Positions 26,642 through 36,676 of a stretch of DNA of 64,000 bases are shown one piece after another. A program made the position numbers and the translations under genes. Position 1 is the first letter of the stretch, and each line of letters starts with the position of its first letter. Below the pieces are notes generated by a model that was not told the DNA's origin, did not search any database, and was given only the letters and a program-made list of their open reading frames with translations. Source of the stretch: Vibrio sinaloensis (lineage in GTDB: Bacteria > Pseudomonadota > Gammaproteobacteria > Enterobacterales > Vibrionaceae); the NCBI RefSeq assembly GCF_000808535.1, contig NZ_JWLV01000009.1, positions 62,001 through 126,000 on the forward strand. The letters are read 5' to 3'.

Positions 26642-28408
26642 TTAGTACGTACGAGCTTTTGGCGGGAATGCGTCACGATGAACAGGTTCCATGTTCACGT
26701 CGCGTTTCGCCATCGCTTCTGTTTCCGGATTGTAAATCGAGTGACATAACCACTGCGCGTCATCACGATCTGGGAAGTCAAAACGAGCGTGAGCACCACG
26801 GCTTTCTGTACGGTAGTTTGCCGCTACAGCCGTTGCGTAAGCTGTTTCCATCAGGTTTTCAAGCTCTAGACATTCAATACGTTGAGTGTTGAACTCTGTC
26901 GATTTGTCCGCAAGGTGTGCGTTTTTCAGACGTTCACGAATCACTTTTAGCTCTTCTAGACCTTTAGCCATTGCGTCACCCTCACGGAATACCGAGAAGT
27001 TGTTCTGCATACACTGCTGTAGATCTTTACGGATTTGCGCTGGGTCTTCACCTTCAGTGCTGTTTTCCCAACGGTTGTAACGCTCTAGAGAACGCTCAAT
27101 ATCGGCTTCAGTCGCTGGTTTCGCATCCGCTTGTTTCGCTAGCGTTTCGCCAAGGTGTAAACCTGTTGCACGGCCGAACACCACTAAGTCAAGTAGCGAG
27201 TTGCCACCCAGACGGTTTGCGCCATGTACTGATACAGAGGCAATCTCACCACAAGCGAATAAGCCTTGAACTTCGACATCTGCGCCAGCTTCGTCTTGCT
27301 TAATCGCTTGACCTGATACTTGCGTTGGAATGCCACCCATCATGTAGTGACAAGTAGGGATTACTGGAATTGGCTCTTTCACTGGGTCAACGTGTGCGAA
27401 GGTACGCGACAGTTCACAAACACCCGGTAGGCGTGACTCAAGCGTCTCTTTACCCAAGTGATCCAGTTTCAGTTTAATGTGAGGACCCCAAGGGCCATCG
27501 CAGCCGCGACCTTCACGGATTTCGATCATCATTGAACGTGCTACCACGTCACGACCTGCAAGGTCTTTTGCGTTAGGCGCGTAACGCTCCATGAAGCGCT
27601 CGCCATCTTTGTTAAGAAGGTAACCACCTTCACCACGACAACCTTCTGTAACAAGAACACCCGCACCAGCGATACCAGTTGGGTGGAACTGCCACATTTC
27701 CATGTCTTGCATTGGAACACCCGCACGTAGCGCCATACCAACACCGTCACCCGTGTTAATGTGAGCATTAGTGGTAGACGCGTAAATACGACCGGCACCG
27801 CCAGTCGCAAGAACTGTCGCTTTAGACTTGAAGTAACAAACTTCACCGGTTTCCATACTAAGAGCCGTACAGCCAAGCACAGCACCATCTTCATTCTTAA
27901 CTAGATCAAGCGCATACCATTCAGAAAAGATCGTTGTCTTGTGCTTGATATTTTGTTGGTACAACGTGTGAAGAAGCGCGTGACCTGTACGGTCAGCAGC
28001 CGCTGCAGTGCGAGCCGCTTGCTCACCACCAAAGTTCTTAGACTGCCCGCCGAATGGGCGTTGATAGATCTTACCATTGTCGAAGCGTGAAAATGGGAGA
28101 CCCATTCTCTCTAGTTCGATGACAGATTCTGGACCGTTCTTACACATGTACTCGATCGCATCCTGATCACCAATGTAATCAGAACCTTTGACTGTATCGT
28201 ACATGTGCTGTTCCCAGTGGTCTTCGTGCGCATTACCTAGCGCTACCGTAATACCACCTTGAGCTGAAACTGTGTGTGAACGGGTTGGAAATACTTTTGA
28301 GAGCAATGCACATGAAAGGCCTTGCTCAGAGATTTGCAGTGCAGCACGCATACCTGCACCACCTGCGCCGATTACTACGGCATCAAATTCACGAACTGGA
28401 ATAGACAC
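26642..28408 (-). CDS. sdhA: Succinate dehydrogenase flavoprotein subunit
   Basis: A 588-residue FAD protein, exactly the E. coli length. The dinucleotide fold [14 protein letters not shown] opens the protein; the covalent FAD histidine lies in [19 protein letters not shown] and [17 protein letters not shown] form the active site. It oxidises succinate to fumarate. It abuts sdhD directly, with the sdhD stop just before the sdhA start. Confidence 0.98.
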   Translation of the reverse strand: MSIPVREFDAVVIGAGGAGMRAALQISEQGLSCALLSKVFPTRSHTVSAQGGITVALGNAHEDHWEQHMYDTVKGSDYIGDQDAIEYMCKNGPESVIELERMGLPFSRFDNGKIYQRPFGGQSKNFGGEQAARTAAAADRTGHALLHTLYQQNIKHKTTIFSEWYALDLVKNEDGAVLGCTALSMETGEVCYFKSKATVLATGGAGRIYASTTNAHINTGDGVGMALRAGVPMQDMEMWQFHPTGIAGAGVLVTEGCRGEGGYLLNKDGERFMERYAPNAKDLAGRDVVARSMMIEIREGRGCDGPWGPHIKLKLDHLGKETLESRLPGVCELSRTFAHVDPVKEPIPVIPTCHYMMGGIPTQVSGQAIKQDEAGADVEVQGLFACGEIASVSVHGANRLGGNSLLDLVVFGRATGLHLGETLAKQADAKPATEADIERSLERYNRWENSTEGEDPAQIRKDLQQCMQNNFSVFREGDAMAKGLEELKVIRERLKNAHLADKSTEFNTQRIECLELENLMETAYATAVAANYRTESRGAHARFDFPDRDDAQWLCHSIYNPETEAMAKRDVNMEPVHRDAFPPKARTY

Positions 28409-28753
28409 TTACGCACCCCACAAAATAAATAGACCAGAGAAGAAATAACCTAACAACACAGCAATCACACCGAGTTGGAGGCCACCACGAAGCTTCGCGC
28501 ATTTAATGTAATCCGTCAGTACCTGCCATAAGCCTATCCAAGCGTGGATAAGTACTGAAACCAGCGCTAGCATCGTGAACACTTTAGTGAACGTGCCACC
28601 AAAGAACTGAGTCCAAGATACGTAAGAAATATCTGTGAAAGCACAAAAGCTAACCAGATAAATAGTGTAAAGTGTCATGATGATCGCAGTAGCACGAATC
28701 AGTAAGAAATCGTGCACGCCATTACGACCAAAAGATGAAATATGTTTTACCAC
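28409..28753 (-). CDS. sdhD: Succinate dehydrogenase membrane anchor SdhD
   Basis: A 114-residue protein with three transmembrane helices (about 16-38, 55-78, 90-112). It carries the haem b ligand histidine and quinone-site residues in the LIHAWIGLWQVLTDYI segment. It overlaps the sdhC stop by seven bases. Confidence 0.95.
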   Translation of the reverse strand: MVKHISSFGRNGVHDFLLIRATAIIMTLYTIYLVSFCAFTDISYVSWTQFFGGTFTKVFTMLALVSVLIHAWIGLWQVLTDYIKCAKLRGGLQLGVIAVLLGYFFSGLFILWGA

Positions 28754-29139
28754 ACCATGATCCCCGCTAATAATGACAATACGGCTGTCGCTGCGAATGC
28801 AACCTTAGCGCTCATTGCGCCAGATTCCAGCTCTTCAAAATGACCGAGATCCATCAACAAGTGACGGATACCACCAGCAATGTGGTAGGCCAATGCCGTT
28901 AGGATTCCCCACAAGATAAACTTCACAAAGAAGCCATCTACGATGTCGACTGCTTCTGCATAACCGACAGGGGAAGATAAGGATATGGATAGTAACCAAA
29001 GTAGGATCCCGACCGCGACAAACGTAATTACACCGGAGACACGGTGTAAGATAGATGCGATTGCTGTGATCGGAAAGCGGATGGTCTGTAAATCTAAATT
29101 AACAGGTCTTGACTTTCTTTCTTTCACGGGCTTGCTCAC
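28747..29139 (-). CDS. sdhC: Succinate dehydrogenase cytochrome b556 subunit SdhC
   Basis: A 130-residue protein with three transmembrane helices. The family signature SILHRVSGVITF and the haem ligand region YHIAGGIRHLLMDLGH are present. It is the first gene of the sdhCDAB-sucABCD cluster. A candidate promoter and a row of ArcA-like repeats lie upstream, in the region shared with the divergent gltA. Confidence 0.96.
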   Translation of the reverse strand: MSKPVKERKSRPVNLDLQTIRFPITAIASILHRVSGVITFVAVGILLWLLSISLSSPVGYAEAVDIVDGFFVKFILWGILTALAYHIAGGIRHLLMDLGHFEELESGAMSAKVAFAATAVLSLLAGIMVW

Positions 29140-29155
29140 TCAGCTCCATTGAGCA

Positions 29156-29185
29156 TTTATAGTTATGAACGAATTTTGGTTGCAA
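29156..29185 (-). promoter_or_regulatory. Candidate sdhC promoter
   Basis: Read leftward: TTGCAA (29185-29180), an 18-base spacer and TATAAA (29161-29156), about 17 bases before the sdhC start. Such a short leader leaves little room for a ribosome site, so another start may also be used. Confidence 0.4.
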
Positions 29186-29196
29186 AACCTGCAAAA

Positions 29197-29220
29197 GTTA
29201 ACATTTACTTAACAATTAAC
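29197..29220. promoter_or_regulatory. ArcA-like direct repeats upstream of sdhC
   Basis: TTAACA occurs at 29198-29203 and again exactly 11 bases later at 29209-29214, followed by TTAACC at 29216. Read leftward this gives TGTTAA-N5-TGTTAA, the spacing typical of ArcA-P sites. Repression of sdh by ArcA under low oxygen is known in enterics. A further TTGTTAAC lies at 29263-29270. Binding is inferred. Confidence 0.5.
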
Positions 29221-29454
29221 CCTCATATTGGACCGGGTATTTTGTAAAATATTTGTTAACAACAAGACTAAAAACTTCACCTCACATTTGTTTCAAGCCT
29301 TGAATTTATTAGGTTTCCACCAAAATTTACTGCGCCACTATACGGCTGGCAACATTCTAATACAATTGATGTAACAATTTTTGCTACACAGCACAGATTT
29401 TTAACCTTACGTGTTCAAAAAATCATAACAAGTGCACACATCAGAGGAGAGAAA

Positions 29455-29483
29455 TTGACTTTGATAACGAATACACGTACAAA
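29455..29483 (+). promoter_or_regulatory. Candidate gltA promoter
   Basis: TTGACT at 29455-29460, a 17-base spacer and TACAAA at 29478-29483, about 54 bases before the gltA start. The rest of the 397-base spacer is AT-rich and holds the sdhC promoter elements but no open frame of note. Confidence 0.5.
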
Positions 29484-29536
29484 AATGTCACACAAACATC
29501 CTGGACGGATTAAATAATAAAACAAAGGAGATTGTT

Positions 29537-30826
29537 ATGGCGGATAAGAAAGCTACCCTTCATGTTGAAGGTCAAGCGCCAATCGAACTGCCAATTATGG
29601 AAGGTGCCCTAGGTACACCTGTAATTGACGTTCGTAAACTTGGAGCGAATGGATTTTTCACTTTTGACCCAGGTTTTCTTGCCACTGCATCTTGTGAATC
29701 TCAAATCACCTACATCGATGGCGGCAAAGGTATTCTTTTGCACCGCGGTTACCCGATTGATCAGTTAGCTAATAATGCTGATTATTTAGAAGTGTGTTAC
29801 ATCCTTCTTTATGGTGAAGCCCCTACCCGTGAACAATACGAGCAATTCAAAACGACAGTAACGCGCCATACAATGGTACATGAGCAAATCGCAAGCTTCT
29901 TCCATGGCTTCCGTCGCGACGCTCACCCAATGGCAGTTATGTGTGGTGTGGTTGGCGCACTCGCTGCGTTTTATCACGATTCACTAGACATCAACAATGA
30001 CGAGCACCGTGAAATTGCGGCATATCGTCTATTATCGAAAATGCCTACACTGGCAGCGATGTGTTACAAGTACTCTATCGGCCAACCATTTATCTACCCT
30101 CGCAACGACCTAAGCTACGCAGAGAACTTCCTACATATGATGTTCGCAAATCCTTGTGAAGAGTATGAAGTTAACCCTGTTGTTGCTCAGGCAATGGATA
30201 AAATCTTCACGCTACACGCGGATCACGAGCAAAACGCATCTACGTCTACGGTTCGTTTGTCTGGCTCTTCAGGCGCTAACCCATTCGCATGTATCGCTGC
30301 AGGTATCGCTTCGCTATGGGGTCCTGCGCACGGTGGTGCTAATGAAGCATGTCTGAAGATGCTTGAAGAAATCGGCAGCGTGGAAAACATTCCTGAGTAT
30401 GTTGAGCGCGCGAAAGACAAAGATGACCCGTTCCGCCTAATGGGATTTGGTCACCGTGTTTACAAAAACTACGACCCACGTGCTACGGTAATGCGTGAAA
30501 CTTGTCACCAAGTACTGAAAGAGCTCAATATCAAAGATCCACTACTAGACGTCGCGATGGAACTTGAGCGTATCGCACTTTCTGACGATTACTTCGTGTC
30601 TAAGAAACTCTACCCGAACGTAGATTTCTACTCAGGTATCATCCTTAAAGCGATCGGTATTCCCGTATCAATGTTTACCGTGATCTTCGCTATTTCTCGT
30701 ACTATCGGTTGGATTGCACACTGGAACGAAATGCACAGTGATCCTCTAAACCGCATCGGTCGTCCACGTCAGCTTTACACTGGTGAAGTACAACGTGACT
30801 TCCAGCCTATTCATGAACGTGAATAA
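29537..30826 (+). CDS. gltA: Citrate synthase (type II, hexameric)
   Basis: A 429-residue enzyme condensing oxaloacetate and acetyl-CoA, of the NADH-sensitive Gram-negative type. Catalytic regions are visible: [43 protein letters not shown] and the Asp-containing [16 protein letters not shown]. The AAAGGAG ribosome site is six bases before ATG. It diverges from sdhC, the classical gltA/sdh arrangement. Confidence 0.98.
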   Translation: MADKKATLHVEGQAPIELPIMEGALGTPVIDVRKLGANGFFTFDPGFLATASCESQITYIDGGKGILLHRGYPIDQLANNADYLEVCYILLYGEAPTREQYEQFKTTVTRHTMVHEQIASFFHGFRRDAHPMAVMCGVVGALAAFYHDSLDINNDEHREIAAYRLLSKMPTLAAMCYKYSIGQPFIYPRNDLSYAENFLHMMFANPCEEYEVNPVVAQAMDKIFTLHADHEQNASTSTVRLSGSSGANPFACIAAGIASLWGPAHGGANEACLKMLEEIGSVENIPEYVERAKDKDDPFRLMGFGHRVYKNYDPRATVMRETCHQVLKELNIKDPLLDVAMELERIALSDDYFVSKKLYPNVDFYSGIILKAIGIPVSMFTVIFAISRTIGWIAHWNEMHSDPLNRIGRPRQLYTGEVQRDFQPIHERE

Positions 30827-30843
30827 TCGCTAACAAGTAACTA

Positions 30844-30881
30844 AAAAAGGGTTGATGTGCAAACATCAACCCTTTCTTTTA
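30844..30881. terminator. Terminator after gltA (and ybgI)
   Basis: A 13-bp stem AAAGGGTTGATGT/ACATCAACCCTTT with loop GCAA, flanked by A- and T-rich tracts, usable from both sides. Confidence 0.88.
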
Positions 30882-30908
30882 TCTTCAACATTCAAGAATA
30901 TCTTGGCC

Positions 30909-31667
30909 CTATACGGGATTATCAATATCTATAAACTCAACATCCAAGCCATGTACATCTGCCAACCACTCGCCTAACGCTTTCACACCGTATCGCTCAG
31001 TCGCATGATGACCCGCGGAGAAATAATGGATACCCATTTCACGTGCCGTGTATGTAGTACGTTCCGAGATCTCACCTGAAATAAAGGCATCTAACCCCTG
31101 CTGAACAGCTAGCTCAATAAAATCTTGACCACCACCAGTACACCAACCTACGGTTTCGATCATTTTATCCGCCCCTTCGGGAACAATATGTAATGGCGCA
31201 CGTTGCAACACCTTGTTGATACGCTCAGCAAATTCTTCACCAGAAATAGCCGTCTTGAGACGACCATACATGGCAACAGATTGAGGGTGCCCTTCCATCC
31301 CTCCTTCCACTTGAATATCTAGCAGCCTTGCCAGCTCCGCATTGTTACCCAGCTCAGGGTGGATATCCAACGGCAAGTGATAGCCAAACAAGTTGATATC
31401 ATTTTTAATCAAGGTACGAATACGCTTGCCCTTCATACCGCGGATAGGTTCAGGTTCACCCTTCCAAAAATAGCCATGATGAACTAACAGCGCGTCAGCA
31501 TTGAGCTCAACTGCTTTATCAATTAATGCCTGCGAAGCCGTCACGCCGGTTACGATCTTTCTTATCTGCTCCTTCCCTTCCACCTGCAAACCGTTCGGTG
31601 CATAATCTTTGATTAGCTGTGGAGAGAGCTTCTCGTTAAGGATTCTTTCTAATTGCAAGTTGTTCAT
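30909..31667 (-). CDS. ybgI: Nif3-like dinuclear metal-binding protein YbgI
   Basis: A 252-residue member of the NIF3/YbgI family, which forms a hexameric toroid with a two-metal site; its cellular role (possibly a cyclohydrolase-like or repair function) is unsettled. Metal-binding regions are visible: LLVHHGYFWKG and, near the end, FSAGHHATERYGVKAL. ATG 31667 (MNNLQLERIL) is chosen because it aligns with E. coli YbgI and has GGAAG upstream; an ATG four codons earlier is possible. Confidence 0.93.
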   Translation of the reverse strand: MNNLQLERILNEKLSPQLIKDYAPNGLQVEGKEQIRKIVTGVTASQALIDKAVELNADALLVHHGYFWKGEPEPIRGMKGKRIRTLIKNDINLFGYHLPLDIHPELGNNAELARLLDIQVEGGMEGHPQSVAMYGRLKTAISGEEFAERINKVLQRAPLHIVPEGADKMIETVGWCTGGGQDFIELAVQQGLDAFISGEISERTTYTAREMGIHYFSAGHHATERYGVKALGEWLADVHGLDVEFIDIDNPV

Positions 31668-31789
31668 GACAGCTTCCATCTAATTGCTAACATTGTGCTT
31701 TATCTTAGTGAGCAAAGTGTATTCGAACCATAGCAACCTTACCAGCACCTCGCTACAATACCGGTGTTTGAGTAGATGTAGGTTTAAGG

Positions 31790-32539
31790 ATGAACGCTTT
31801 AGAACGTTTTTATCACTGGGTCCATGAGACGCCGTCACTGTTTGAGATAACACCACCATTTGTCGACATCAAAGCACTGAATATCACTCCTCTAACACAA
31901 GATGATTATCTGGGGAACCCTCGACTCGGTTTCATCTATCAACACCTATGCACAGAGCTCTTAAGGAATAGCGAAGAGTACTCGCTGCTAGAAGAAGAGA
32001 TTCAAATCAACAAAACGTCAGGCCAAACATTAGGGGCGATTGATCTCATTTTAAAAAACCGTCAATGCCAACAAAATGAACATTGGGAAGTCGCCATCAA
32101 GTTTTACTTGCTACACCAAGGGATCTGGTATGGTCCTAATGCTCATGATCAACTCGATAAAAAGCTCGCTAGGATGCTCTCTCATCAACTAAAAATGAGC
32201 GCTTCCCCTGAGTTCCTTGAACAGTACCCTCACTACTCTGGTCTCACTGAGCGTCTGCTAATTCAAGGGCGGCTATATATCAATCCTTTTTCGCCAGAGA
32301 CAACTCCGAAAGAGTGCCTAGGGCTTACGATAAACCCTAGCCAAATTACTGGTTATTGGTGCTATCAAAGTCAATGGGATCTGATAGACGAACCGCTCTA
32401 TGAACTCGAAAAGCCGCTTTGGGCTATTGGTTTGGAAGAATTCAATACCCCAATCGACAAACCCAATGGACGATTTGTTCATGCTCAGACCCAAGGTGGT
32501 CAATTTTGGTTTGTTGTGCCTGATAGTTGGCCAAATTAA
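31790..32539 (+). CDS. DUF1853 family protein
   Basis: A 249-residue cytoplasmic protein of unknown function. The conserved family features are present: LGFIYQHLCTELL, the EEEIQI...GAIDLIL strand pair and HWEVAIKFYLL followed by YGPNAHDQLDKKLARML. The D-x(n)-ExK-like pattern (GAIDLIL ... WEVAIKFY) resembles a PD-(D/E)xK nuclease core, which is an inference from pattern only. It sits alone between a divergent ybgI and a terminator. Confidence 0.85.
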   Translation: MNALERFYHWVHETPSLFEITPPFVDIKALNITPLTQDDYLGNPRLGFIYQHLCTELLRNSEEYSLLEEEIQINKTSGQTLGAIDLILKNRQCQQNEHWEVAIKFYLLHQGIWYGPNAHDQLDKKLARMLSHQLKMSASPEFLEQYPHYSGLTERLLIQGRLYINPFSPETTPKECLGLTINPSQITGYWCYQSQWDLIDEPLYELEKPLWAIGLEEFNTPIDKPNGRFVHAQTQGGQFWFVVPDSWPN

Positions 32540-32546
32540 AGATATA

Positions 32547-32577
32547 AAAAAGGGCTGACAATTGTCAGCCCTTAACA
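32547..32577. terminator. Bidirectional terminator between the DUF1853 gene and pgm
   Basis: A near-perfect 24-base palindrome AAGGGCTGACAA/TTGTCAGCCCTT with A- and T-tracts on the two sides. Confidence 0.85.
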
Positions 32578-32596
32578 AAACAAGTCATCGATTGAA

Positions 32597-34243
32597 TTAC
32601 AGGCCTGCGTTAGCGAATACCTGATTTACGATCTCTTGCGCTTCTGCTTCGATCTGTTTTAAGTGCTCGGCACCTTTAAAGCTCTCACAGTAGATTTTGT
32701 AGATATCTTCAGTGCCCGATGGACGCGCAGCAAACCAGCCATTTTCAGTAGTCACTTTAAGACCGCCAATCGCAGCGCCATTACCCGGAGCATGCGTAAG
32801 GCGAGCCGTAATTGCATCACCCGCGAGTGTCTCAGCCGTTACCATTTCAGCAGAAAGCTTAGACAACACGGCTTTTTGTGGGCCATTTGCCACAGCTTGA
32901 ATACGGTTGTACTCAGACGCACCGTGTTTCGCTGCTAGCTCTTCGTAGTATTCTTGTGGATTCTTGCCTGTTACCGCTGTGATTTCAGCGGCTAGCAGAC
33001 ATAAGATGATGCCATCTTTATCAGTTGACCACGGCGTACCGTCTTTGCGTAGAAATGAAGCACCTGCAGACTCTTCACCACCAAAGCCGAATTTACCTTC
33101 ATAAAGACCGTCAACAAACCATTTGAAGCCAACTGGCACTTCACAAAGTTCGCGACCAAGATCCGCGACAACACGGTCAATCAACGCACTTGATACCAGC
33201 GTCTTACCGACAGCAACATCTTTACCCCAACCCTCGCGATGGCGGTATAGGTAATCGATACATACAGCTAGGAAGTGGTTAGGGTTCATCAAACCTTTTG
33301 GCGTCACGATACCATGACGGTCATAATCTGGGTCATTACCAAACGCTAGATCATACTCATCTTTAAGTGCTAGCAAGCCTGCCATCGCGTAAGGAGATGA
33401 ACAGTCCATACGAACCACGCCATCTTTATCTAACGACATAAACTGGAACGATGGGTCGATGGCTTCACTCACTAGCGTCAGGTCAAGGTTGTACGCTTGA
33501 GCAATTTGACGCCAGTAATCAATACCACTGCCACCAAGTGGGTCAACACCAAGCTTTAGATTCGCCTTTTGGATCGCTTCCATGTCGATAACATTCACTA
33601 GGTCATCAATGTACGGCTTAACGAGATCCATTTGAACGAACAGTTCTGACGCCTTTGCATCCGCAAGCGGCATACGCTTAACACCTTGCAGCCCCTCAGC
33701 AATGAGAACATTCGCGCGATCTTGAATCGCTTTAGTCAGTTCACCTTCCGCTGGGCCACCGTGTGTCGGGTTGTACTTAATACCACCATCTTGCGGCGGG
33801 TTGTGCGATGGCGTGATGACGATACCATCCGCTTTATCTTCATGCTGGAGGTTATATGTCAGAATTGCGTGCGACACACCTGGAGTTGGAGTGTAACCAT
33901 TATCTTGCTGCACAATCACCTGCACACCATTTGCGATCAAAACTTCAACAACACTTGAAAACGCAGGCTCAGACAACGCATGCGTATCTTTACCAACAAA
34001 CAGAGGACCTGTTGTGCCTTTTTCAGCGCGAACTTCTGCAATTGCCTGAGCGATTGCAAGAATATGATGTTCATTGAAAGTTGATTTGTCCGCCGTTCCT
34101 CGGTGACCGGATGTACCGAACTCGACTTTGTGATCAGTGTTTGCAGGATCGGGTTGAAGTAAGAAGTAGTTAGAGACCAAAGCAGGAATATTGTGTAAAT
34201 CCTGTTGTTGGGCTTTTTCTCCAGCACGTGGGTGCATAGCCAT
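32597..34243 (-). CDS. pgm: Phosphoglucomutase (alpha-D-glucose phosphate-specific)
   Basis: A 548-residue enzyme interconverting glucose 1-phosphate and glucose 6-phosphate. The phosphoserine loop is in [13 protein letters not shown], the Mg-binding loop in DPDYDRHG, the sugar loop in GFGGEESAG and the phosphate loop in [16 protein letters not shown] 34243 ([14 protein letters not shown]) is chosen over an upstream start because AAAGGATG precedes it and it matches E. coli Pgm. It is downstream of seqA as in E. coli, but a strong hairpin terminator separates the two here. Confidence 0.96.
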   Translation of the reverse strand: MAMHPRAGEKAQQQDLHNIPALVSNYFLLQPDPANTDHKVEFGTSGHRGTADKSTFNEHHILAIAQAIAEVRAEKGTTGPLFVGKDTHALSEPAFSSVVEVLIANGVQVIVQQDNGYTPTPGVSHAILTYNLQHEDKADGIVITPSHNPPQDGGIKYNPTHGGPAEGELTKAIQDRANVLIAEGLQGVKRMPLADAKASELFVQMDLVKPYIDDLVNVIDMEAIQKANLKLGVDPLGGSGIDYWRQIAQAYNLDLTLVSEAIDPSFQFMSLDKDGVVRMDCSSPYAMAGLLALKDEYDLAFGNDPDYDRHGIVTPKGLMNPNHFLAVCIDYLYRHREGWGKDVAVGKTLVSSALIDRVVADLGRELCEVPVGFKWFVDGLYEGKFGFGGEESAGASFLRKDGTPWSTDKDGIILCLLAAEITAVTGKNPQEYYEELAAKHGASEYNRIQAVANGPQKAVLSKLSAEMVTAETLAGDAITARLTHAPGNGAAIGGLKVTTENGWFAARPSGTEDIYKIYCESFKGAEHLKQIEAEAQEIVNQVFANAGL

Positions 34244-34269
34244 GTTGACATCCTTTCTTAAAATTATAT

Positions 34270-34322
34270 AAAACAAAAAACCTCATAATACTGGAAGTGA
34301 CTTGAGCATTATGAGGTTTTTA
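34270..34322 (-). terminator. Hairpin terminator between seqA and pgm
   Basis: Arms AAAACCTCATAAT and ATTATGAGGTTTT flank a loop of about 20 bases, and leftward the second arm runs into TTTTTTGTTTT. TATAAT lies just after it and could be the -10 of a separate pgm promoter, though no good -35 is visible. Confidence 0.75.
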
Positions 34323-34332
34323 TCAGACTTCT

Positions 34333-34875
34333 TTAAATTGAGTTGACAACTTTTTCTGTCAAATCTGACGGGAAATTCATTCTTCCCATCAGTTGATCGA
34401 CCATCTGCCGTTTACGACTCGTGTTTGTGTTTGTAATCACCCAAAATGGTGAATGTGGAATCGCTTTCGGTTTAGTCGTATTGCCGCTAGCTAGAAGGGT
34501 TTGCTCATCATTGGCAAAGTAAACGCGCTTACGGCCTTTCACTTGTGTTGCTTCGGAGAAACCATTTGGGTCAATGCGATGAAGAGTTGATAACACCAAC
34601 ATAAATCGATCAATCGCTTTTTTAAGCCCTGCAAACTCATCTGAAATCAATAAAGAACGCATCTCTTTGACAGTATCGACTGTCTCTTCCATACCTGCAT
34701 CACGGCTTACGACAATGCCTTTTGGCTCAACCGGATTTGCAACAGGTGTTGGTTGCGCATTTTGACCGTCAACATTTAAAAGACGGCGCAAAATATCGGA
34801 CGCACTCTCACCAATGTGTTGGGTTTGACTTGCGATGTAACGGTATAGATCCTCATCAACCTCAATTGTTTTCAT
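34333..34875 (-). CDS. seqA: Replication initiation sequestration protein SeqA
   Basis: A 180-residue protein (E. coli 181). SeqA binds hemimethylated GATC sites, sequesters oriC and blocks re-initiation. The N-terminal oligomerisation motif MKTIEVDEDLYRYIASQTQHIGESASDILRRLL and the C-terminal DNA-binding domain (about 65-180, with PHSPFWVITNTNTSRKR) are complete. It diverges from ybfF, as in E. coli. Confidence 0.97.
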   Translation of the reverse strand: MKTIEVDEDLYRYIASQTQHIGESASDILRRLLNVDGQNAQPTPVANPVEPKGIVVSRDAGMEETVDTVKEMRSLLISDEFAGLKKAIDRFMLVLSTLHRIDPNGFSEATQVKGRKRVYFANDEQTLLASGNTTKPKAIPHSPFWVITNTNTSRKRQMVDQLMGRMNFPSDLTEKVVNSI

Positions 34876-34967
34876 TCGCTTTTCACAATCTCTATGTTTA
34901 AACTCTGGGGGATTATAGCGAGATCTTTACAGAGACTCTACGGTTAACCTGCTACGAATATAATAAA

Positions 34968-35732
34968 ATGTCACAACTGCTCAACTATAAAGTCGAAGGG
35001 AATGGCCAGCCGATCATATTGATCCACGGTCTCTTTGGTAACTTGGACAACCTTGGATTACTTGCACGCGACCTACGCGCAGACTACCAAGTGATTAGCG
35101 TCGATCTGCGCAACCACGGTCAATCATTTCAAAGCGACCAACACACATACGACTTAATGGCTCAAGACTTGATCCAACTGGTGAATGAGCTCAAGCTCGA
35201 GACGTACACTCTTATTGGCCACTCGATGGGAGGAAAAGTCGCCATGCAAGTGTGTGCCATCGACCACGATCGTGTGGAACAATTGATCGTCCTTGACATG
35301 GCCCCAGTACAATATACACAGAGTCGCCACGATAACGTGTTCAATGGATTAAAAGCGGTACTGAGCGAGCGTCCAACAAGTCGCAAACAAGCACTCGAAG
35401 TTTTAGCCAACCATATTGAGCTAGATGGCGTTCGACAGTTTCTCGGAAAATCGCTCTACAACTCTGGTGATCACTTTACCTGGCGTTTTAATGTTCAGAG
35501 CCTCTGGGAAAACTATTGGCAGATTCTCGGTTGGACCCCAATCCAACAAGTCGATACTCCTACCTTGTTCATAAAGGGCGGTGATTCCGACTATCTGACT
35601 GCCGAGCACCAGACTCACGTTCAACAACAGTTTTCCAATGTAAAGGCACATGTGATTGCAAATACTGGACACTGGTTACACGCAGAAAAACCTACCGAAG
35701 TTTTGCGTGTTATACGAAAGCATCTTAGGTAA
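34968..35732 (+). CDS. ybfF: Alpha/beta fold esterase YbfF
   Basis: A 254-residue alpha/beta hydrolase. ILIHGLFGNLDNLG (oxyanion), LIGHSMGGKVAM (serine nucleophile), a C-terminal Asp region (FIKGGDSDYL) and NTGHWLHAEKP (histidine) complete the triad. E. coli YbfF has esterase activity on acyl-CoA and short-chain esters; the physiological substrate is uncertain. Divergent from seqA. Confidence 0.93.
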   Translation: MSQLLNYKVEGNGQPIILIHGLFGNLDNLGLLARDLRADYQVISVDLRNHGQSFQSDQHTYDLMAQDLIQLVNELKLETYTLIGHSMGGKVAMQVCAIDHDRVEQLIVLDMAPVQYTQSRHDNVFNGLKAVLSERPTSRKQALEVLANHIELDGVRQFLGKSLYNSGDHFTWRFNVQSLWENYWQILGWTPIQQVDTPTLFIKGGDSDYLTAEHQTHVQQQFSNVKAHVIANTGHWLHAEKPTEVLRVIRKHLR

Positions 35733-35825
35733 AACAGATTGAGAGATGAGTTACATTCTCACCGTTAACTTTATCTACTAACAGTGGTATAGTGCGGCGC
35801 AAGTAATTTGGCATAAAGGGATTCC

Positions 35826-36047
35826 ATGCTCTACGACTACATGAACATGCTCGAGTCAATTGGTCTCGATTTACTTTTTGCGTCTATCTTCTTTCTTATC
35901 GGTATGGCAATAAAAGATGTCTTAAAAGCGGGTAATGTTCCCCCTTTCGGTCGTCGTATTGTATGGTTAGTCCTTTTCCTAGGCTGTGCTGGGTTTATCG
36001 CCAAAGGTATTATTCAGCTTAGTTGGGAAGGTGGTGGTATCGGCTGA
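35826..36047 (+). CDS. DUF2788 small membrane protein
   Basis: A 73-residue protein with two hydrophobic segments (about 11-31 and 45-66) separated by KDVLKAGNVPPFGRRI, the family signature. It is likely an inner membrane protein of unknown function. It is located 44 bases upstream of fldA, an arrangement suggesting cotranscription with flavodoxin. Confidence 0.85.
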   Translation: MLYDYMNMLESIGLDLLFASIFFLIGMAIKDVLKAGNVPPFGRRIVWLVLFLGCAGFIAKGIIQLSWEGGGIG

Positions 36048-36091
36048 TATTAACCGTGCCCACAACAGAAATTAGTAAAGGTAACGAATCT

Positions 36092-36625
36092 ATGGCAAGT
36101 GTAGGCATCTTCTTTGGTAGCGATACAGGTAACACTGAAGCTGTTGCAAAGATGATTCAAAAGCAACTAGGTAAACAACTGGTTCACGTACAAGATATCG
36201 CGAAAAGCAGCAAAGAAGATATCGACAACTTCGATCTTCTGCTACTAGGTATCCCAACTTGGTACTACGGTGAAGCACAGTGTGATTGGGATGACTTTTT
36301 CCCAGAGCTTGAGCAAATCGATTTCTCGACTAAGCTAGTCGCTATCTTTGGTTGTGGTGACCAAGAGGACTACGCTGAGTACTTCTGTGATGCGATGGGT
36401 ACGGTTCGTGACATCGTTGAAGCAAAAGGCGGTACTATCCTAGGTTACACATCAACTGAAGGCTATGAATTCGAAGCTTCTAAAGGCTTGGTTGAAGGCG
36501 ACGACAGCCTATTTGTTGGTTTGTGTATTGATGAAGATCGTCAACCAGAATTGACCGAAGAGCGCGTAAACAATTGGTGTAAGCAAATTCACGAAGAGAT
36601 GTGTCTTGCCGAATTAGAAGACTAA
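36092..36625 (+). CDS. fldA: Flavodoxin FldA
   Basis: A 177-residue long-chain-type flavodoxin (E. coli 176). The FMN phosphate loop GSDTGNTEAVA, the Trp of the FMN sandwich in IPTWYYGEAQCDWDDF, and the Tyr loop FGCGDQEDYAEYFCDAMG are conserved. It donates electrons to enzymes such as MetH, IspG/IspH and ribonucleotide reductase activation. ATG 36092 is chosen because AAAGG lies upstream; an earlier ATG would overlap the DUF2788 gene. Confidence 0.95.
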   Translation: MASVGIFFGSDTGNTEAVAKMIQKQLGKQLVHVQDIAKSSKEDIDNFDLLLLGIPTWYYGEAQCDWDDFFPELEQIDFSTKLVAIFGCGDQEDYAEYFCDAMGTVRDIVEAKGGTILGYTSTEGYEFEASKGLVEGDDSLFVGLCIDEDRQPELTEERVNNWCKQIHEEMCLAELED

Positions 36626-36648
36626 TCGCTTTCTTCATATTAAATTCA

Positions 36649-36676
36649 AAACCTCCGCATGCGGAGGTTTTTTTAT
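36649..36676. terminator. Terminator between fldA and the DUF4442 gene
   Basis: A 22-base palindrome AAACCTCCGCA/TGCGGAGGTTT followed by TTTT on the fldA side. Confidence 0.85.

Noticed and set aside
29140-29536. CRP sites between sdhC and gltA
   Set aside because: No TGTGA-N6-TCACA-like pair was found; only AT-rich TTAACA repeats fit a regulator pattern.
31790-32539. DUF1853 protein as part of a defence system because of a PD-(D/E)xK-like pattern
   Set aside because: It sits alone in a core-gene setting with normal base composition and no partner genes.
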